From contig NC_083606.1 in the NCBI RefSeq assembly GCF_029168945.1, positions 12,922,041 to 12,986,040 of the forward strand: DNA of 64,000 nucleotides, written 5' to 3'. The translations under genes were made by a program, and so were the position numbers. The notes under the pieces were generated by a model that was not told the DNA's origin, searched no databases, and worked only from the letters and a program-made list of their open reading frames with translations. The stretch comes from Cannabis sativa (taxonomy: Eukaryota; Streptophyta; Magnoliopsida; Rosales; Cannabaceae). The first letter of the stretch is position 1, and every line of letters begins with the position of its first letter. This document shows, piece after piece, positions 60,301-64,000 of the stretch.

Positions 60301-63300
60301 TGAGCATCTAAATGGTAATGCACCAGATTTACGTAATCAACTAAATCAAAATGCTTGCATACAACCCATACAGCAACAGTCTATGGATCTAATACAATTG
60401 CGAGTAATATAGTGGGAAGATAAGTTCAGGAAATACCATGACATAGAGTATGGGAAACTACTGGAATATGACTCAAATGAAGAGACAGAACTATTCCATT
60501 ATGATATTTTGAATTCGCAATTTCCTTAAGGATTCAAAAATGTCGCACAATATGATGGTACCATTGATCCTGTAGCGCACCTGAACAACTTCAGTACCAT
60601 AATGCGAGCAAGTAATGTTTCAAACAACTTGCAATGCATATTATTTCCAACTTCATTAATAGGAGTAACAAGTAGTTGGTTTGACAAATTTACCAGCCAT
60701 TCTATAACTTCCTGGGAATAATTATCGAAAGATTTCAAAAAGCAATTCCAAGATGTGAGAGACTAGAGATCAAAAGCATCTTCGTTAATCAATGTCAAGT
60801 AGCAACTAGGATAATCCTTTAAGGCGTACCTAAGTCATTTTAGTATGGCTGCAGCCAAAGACAGGAATCTAAATGACAACATTCAGTTTACAGTCTTTCA
60901 AGCTAGAATAACAATTGATTTGTCAACTGTAGGGGCATAATTATGGGATGACTTGCAAGGTTGTCCTGTTAGAAATATCAACGAGTTCAATGAAAGAGCA
61001 AAAAATTTAGTGTGAGAGGAAGAGGCTTGAAATGAAATTAAGTTGTTAAAGTCCAGCTTGGGAGATAAGCCTAGCACAAGTACCACAACAGTGAGCACTG
61101 TTACCACCAAAGTAGGAAATCCAAATCCTACTAGCTCGAATACCAAGAGGAAGGATGAGTCGAGAGATTCATCCAAGGACGAAAAGAAACAAAAGAAGCA
61201 TGAGAAATATGTTCCCATTGATTCAGTATATACTGAATTGAATGAAACTCGTGAAAATATCTATATTGCCAACAAAAACCAGGTCACATTTCGCAGACCT
61301 AACCCAATGAAACATGCAAGAAACAAGCAAGATTCTAATAAATATTTTCGTTTCCATAGAGATATCACGCATACCATTGAAGAATGTCGTAAACTGAAAG
61401 TTGAAATTGAAAATCTCATCTCACGAGATTATTTGAGGTAATATGTGAGGCCACAAGGAAACAAACATAATTTGACTAATAACTCGAATAACCCAAGGTT
61501 ACAACCTCCCTCTGTTGAGGGCGAGAATATCTTGATTATTTCTGGAAGGCCACACCTCACAGGAAAAAACAATAACGCACAGAAGAGGTATATAAATGAA
61601 GTGAAAAACGAGACATTAGCTTTTGCTCCAGAATTTCTAAAAAGAGTTAAATTTGTTGAACTTCCATTGTCTTTACTGATGAAGATGCATCACTCGTAGG
61701 TACCCTCACACAAATCATCTAGTAATAATGGTGCAACTCGCTAATAAGAGGGTAAAAAGGGTTCTCGTGGATAATAGGAGTTTTGTCAATATTCTTTATA
61801 AGGAAACTTTAAATAAGATAGGACTAGAGGAACCACCATTATCCACAACTCAAAAATGCAAGAATTTCTAGTTGTTGACATCCCTTCTGTTTGCAACGTG
61901 CTGATAGGTTGCCATATCTTAATAGGAATGGGGGCAATAGGCTCAATTAAGCATTTGTCACTAAAATTCCCCATTCACTCTGGAGTAGGTACTATTAAAG
62001 GCAACCAACTATTAGCTCTGTAGTGCTATAGCGTGGAATTAAAAAATAGAAGGACCAATCATCAATTGATGGTGATTTTGGCAGAAGAAAATGAGAAATA
62101 GATAGAAGATTTGGGTCCTAGGATCCATGATGAGAACAACCAACTCAAGCCAATCGAAGAGTTAGAGGAGGTGAATTTAGATCCAAATAATCCCACTAAA
62201 TGTGTTAATATTGGGAAGGGTTTGGAGGAAGAACTAAAATAGCAACTAATCGCCTTTCTGAAGGCAAACTAAGATCAAATTGCTTGGAGTTATTCAGACA
62301 TGGTCGGGATAAACCCGAATGTAATATAATATCACCTTAACATTGATCCAAATCATCCTTGAAAACGTCAAAAACGACGGCCTCTAGATCCTTAAGAGAC
62401 AAAATGCACTAAAAGAAGAGGTTGATAAACTATTAACCAATAACTTCATACGATAAGTATTTTATCCTTCGTGGATATCCAATCCAGTTGTTGTCCCAAA
62501 ACCAAATGGGACATGGAGAACATGCATAAATTTCTTCGACTTAAATAAAGCATGCCCTAAAGATTGCTTTTCACTGTTGAGGATTGACCAATCGGTAGAT
62601 GCAACGACATGATATGAATTAATGACTTTCATGGACTCATATTCTGGTTATAACCAGATTAAAATGCATGTACTAGATCAAGAACATACAAGCTTCGTAA
62701 TAAATATGGGACTATATTGTTATAAAGTCATGTCATAAGGATTAAAAAATACTGAAGCAACATACCAACACCTCGTGAATGGTATGTTCGAAAACTAGAT
62801 AGGGCAAAATATGGAGGTCTATGTCAATGATATATTGGTAAAGAATGTCAAAAATAAGAACCATACAAAGGATCTCGCAGAATGCTTGCCATACTAAAAG
62901 CATATGATATAAAATTAAATCCCAAGAAGTGCTCTTTTGGGGTTTCCTCGGGGAAATTATTAGGTTTCATTGCGAATGCAAGAGGAGTTGAAGCTAACCT
63001 CGATAAAATAAAAGCACTACTCGAGATGCATTCGCCAACTAAACCAAAGGAAGTTCAATCTTTAACTGAAAGAATGGTGACACTCAACAAATTTATCTCA
63101 AAATCAATTGATAAATGCCTCTCAACTTTTAATATCTTGCGAGGCAATAAAAAATTTGAGTTGAATGAAGAGTGTGGAGAAGCGTTCTGAGAGATAAAGA
63201 AACATCTTTCTACACTACCAGTTTTGGCCAAACCAATCACTAGAGAGACATTGTTCATTTATTTGGCTATCTTAGAAAGTGTTATAAGAGCAACAGTTGT

Positions 63301-63420
63301 GCGAGAGGAAGGCAGGAACCAGCAACCTGTTTACTATTTGAGTAAAAGGTTACTGGGGGCAGAATCAAGATACCCACCACTCAAGACACTCACACTTTGC
63401 TTGATAAATGCATCCTGAAA
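57356..63420 (+). pseudogene. Degenerate Ty3/gypsy (Tat-like) gag-pol, interrupted by a solo LTR
   Basis: The gag start MADDTQRNEENPLEEP is at 57356. Gag continues with many stops to 58083, then resumes after the solo LTR (from 59968). Capsid-like sequence occurs at about 60540-61020 (YDGTIDPVAHLNNF, WFDKFTSHSI, NEFNERAKNL), a Lys-rich region at 61140-61210, and [18 protein letters not shown] at about 61350. A protease-like [13 protein letters not shown] is at about 61757-61800. RT at about 62280-62900 has WISNPVVVPKPNGTWRTCI, CPKDCF and the active site as YVNDILV (usual form YVDD). Then comes the RT/RNase H connection with LGFIANARGVEANLDKIKA and KPKEVQSLTERM, and finally PVYYLSKRLLGAE. Frameshifts and stops throughout make it an old, dead copy. 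Integrase is absent. Confidence 0.85.
58084..59967 (-). repeat. Solo copia LTR in gypsy gag
   Basis: About 1.88 kb, TGTTGG...CCAACA, flanked by ACACT at 58079-58083 and 59968-59972. Same family and orientation as 20733-22639; the internal sequence was lost by LTR recombination. Confidence 0.93.
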
Positions 63421-63652
63421 AATGTGACCTTATTTTCAAGCACACCCTATTAAAGTCCTTACAAATCAACCATTGCGACAAGTATTGTGTAATATCCTAA
63501 GGTTTAATAACTGGATTAGCAACCCTAACTAGATTAATTATGTATCAATGAGGAATTATATTATTATATAATTTAATATGTGAAATTATTATGATTTATT
63601 TCATTTTAAGACCCAGTTGGTGTATTAGGGGCATTTTCGTAATTTTGACCCA
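63421..63652. other. Junction sequence after gypsy RNase H, no gene
   Basis: Gypsy similarity stops near 63480. What follows is AT-rich and includes GGGGCATTTTCGTAATTTTG, a phrase common in plant repeats. Confidence 0.35.
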
Positions 63653-63798
63653 AAGGAGTTATATTATTTCGCTTCGATCAATGTAAGGTTTTCTAAACTC
63701 TTATGTGTTTGTTTTATTGTTTTAGAGAATTCATATTTAAGGTGTTAATTAAACATACATGTTAGTAAATCTAAATCCTGGTAAAATAAATCCCAATA
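63653..63798 (+). repeat. Terminal 146 bp of a copia LTR, 5'-truncated
   Basis: Matches the last part of the LTR family (compare 19295-19439 and 27968-28112): GGAGTTATATTATTTCGC, AATGTAAGG, and ending AAATCCCAATA where others end CCAACA. No target duplication was seen. Confidence 0.75.
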
Positions 63799-64000
63799 AT
63801 TATTTTGTATGTAATACGAGAAATTGAGATTATGGTTATTACCCTAAATTTAGCGGTTATGTGTTATAGGATTATTACTCTAGAATTTAAATGAATATGA
63901 ATGCCATAATATATTATATATACGTTGATATAAAGAATTATGCAGTTAAGGCATAATTAGGTTAGATTCGGTACTCAGACTCGAGATAAACTACTTTAAG
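63799..64000. other. Right end of window, no feature recognised
   Basis: AT-rich, no open frame of note. Confidence 0.3.

Overview
The window looks like nuclear DNA of a flowering plant, most likely a eudicot. It is AT-rich, its genes carry GT-AG introns, four plant-type housekeeping genes are recognisable, and most of the rest is LTR retrotransposon sequence. I cannot name the species. There is no sign of bacterial, organellar or viral gene organisation.

Layout. Bases 1-28112 are a pile of nested retrotransposons. A minus-strand Ty3/gypsy remnant (gag and protease, about 19440-23941) was interrupted by a plus-strand Ty1/copia element (1-19439, 5' LTR outside the window). That copia element was split inside its integrase by a minus-strand, GAG-only relative (2020-15423, target duplication CTGAG). 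The GAG-only element then received a 3.4-kb internally deleted relative in its left LTR (3002-6399, duplication ATCCC). Solo LTRs of the same roughly 1.9-kb LTR family lie at 20733-22639 (GGAGT), 26244-28112 (ACTTA) and 58084-59967 (ACACT). A different 4-kb LTR element without recognisable coding sequence is at 29011-33010 (GTAAA) and holds an array of hairpins with a shared loop.

Bases 33200-54650 are the gene island. It holds ARPC3 (Arp2/3 actin-nucleating complex subunit, plus strand), a UBP22-like SAGA ubiquitin protease (plus), a ubinuclein-like histone-chaperone subunit in a single exon (minus, convergent with UBP22), and a TOC90-like chloroplast import GTPase (plus). Between the ubinuclein and TOC90 genes sit a broken LINE and the tail of an unrelated copia element. 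The genes act in different processes (actin, chromatin deubiquitination, histone deposition, plastid protein import), so I infer no functional cluster. UBP22 and ubinuclein both act on chromatin, but their adjacency may be chance.

Bases 55500-64000 return to repeats: AT-rich degenerate tandem repeats, then a heavily mutated plus-strand Ty3/gypsy element of Tat-like character (57356-63420) carrying a solo copia LTR, and a short LTR tail near the end. No tRNA, rRNA or CRISPR was seen.
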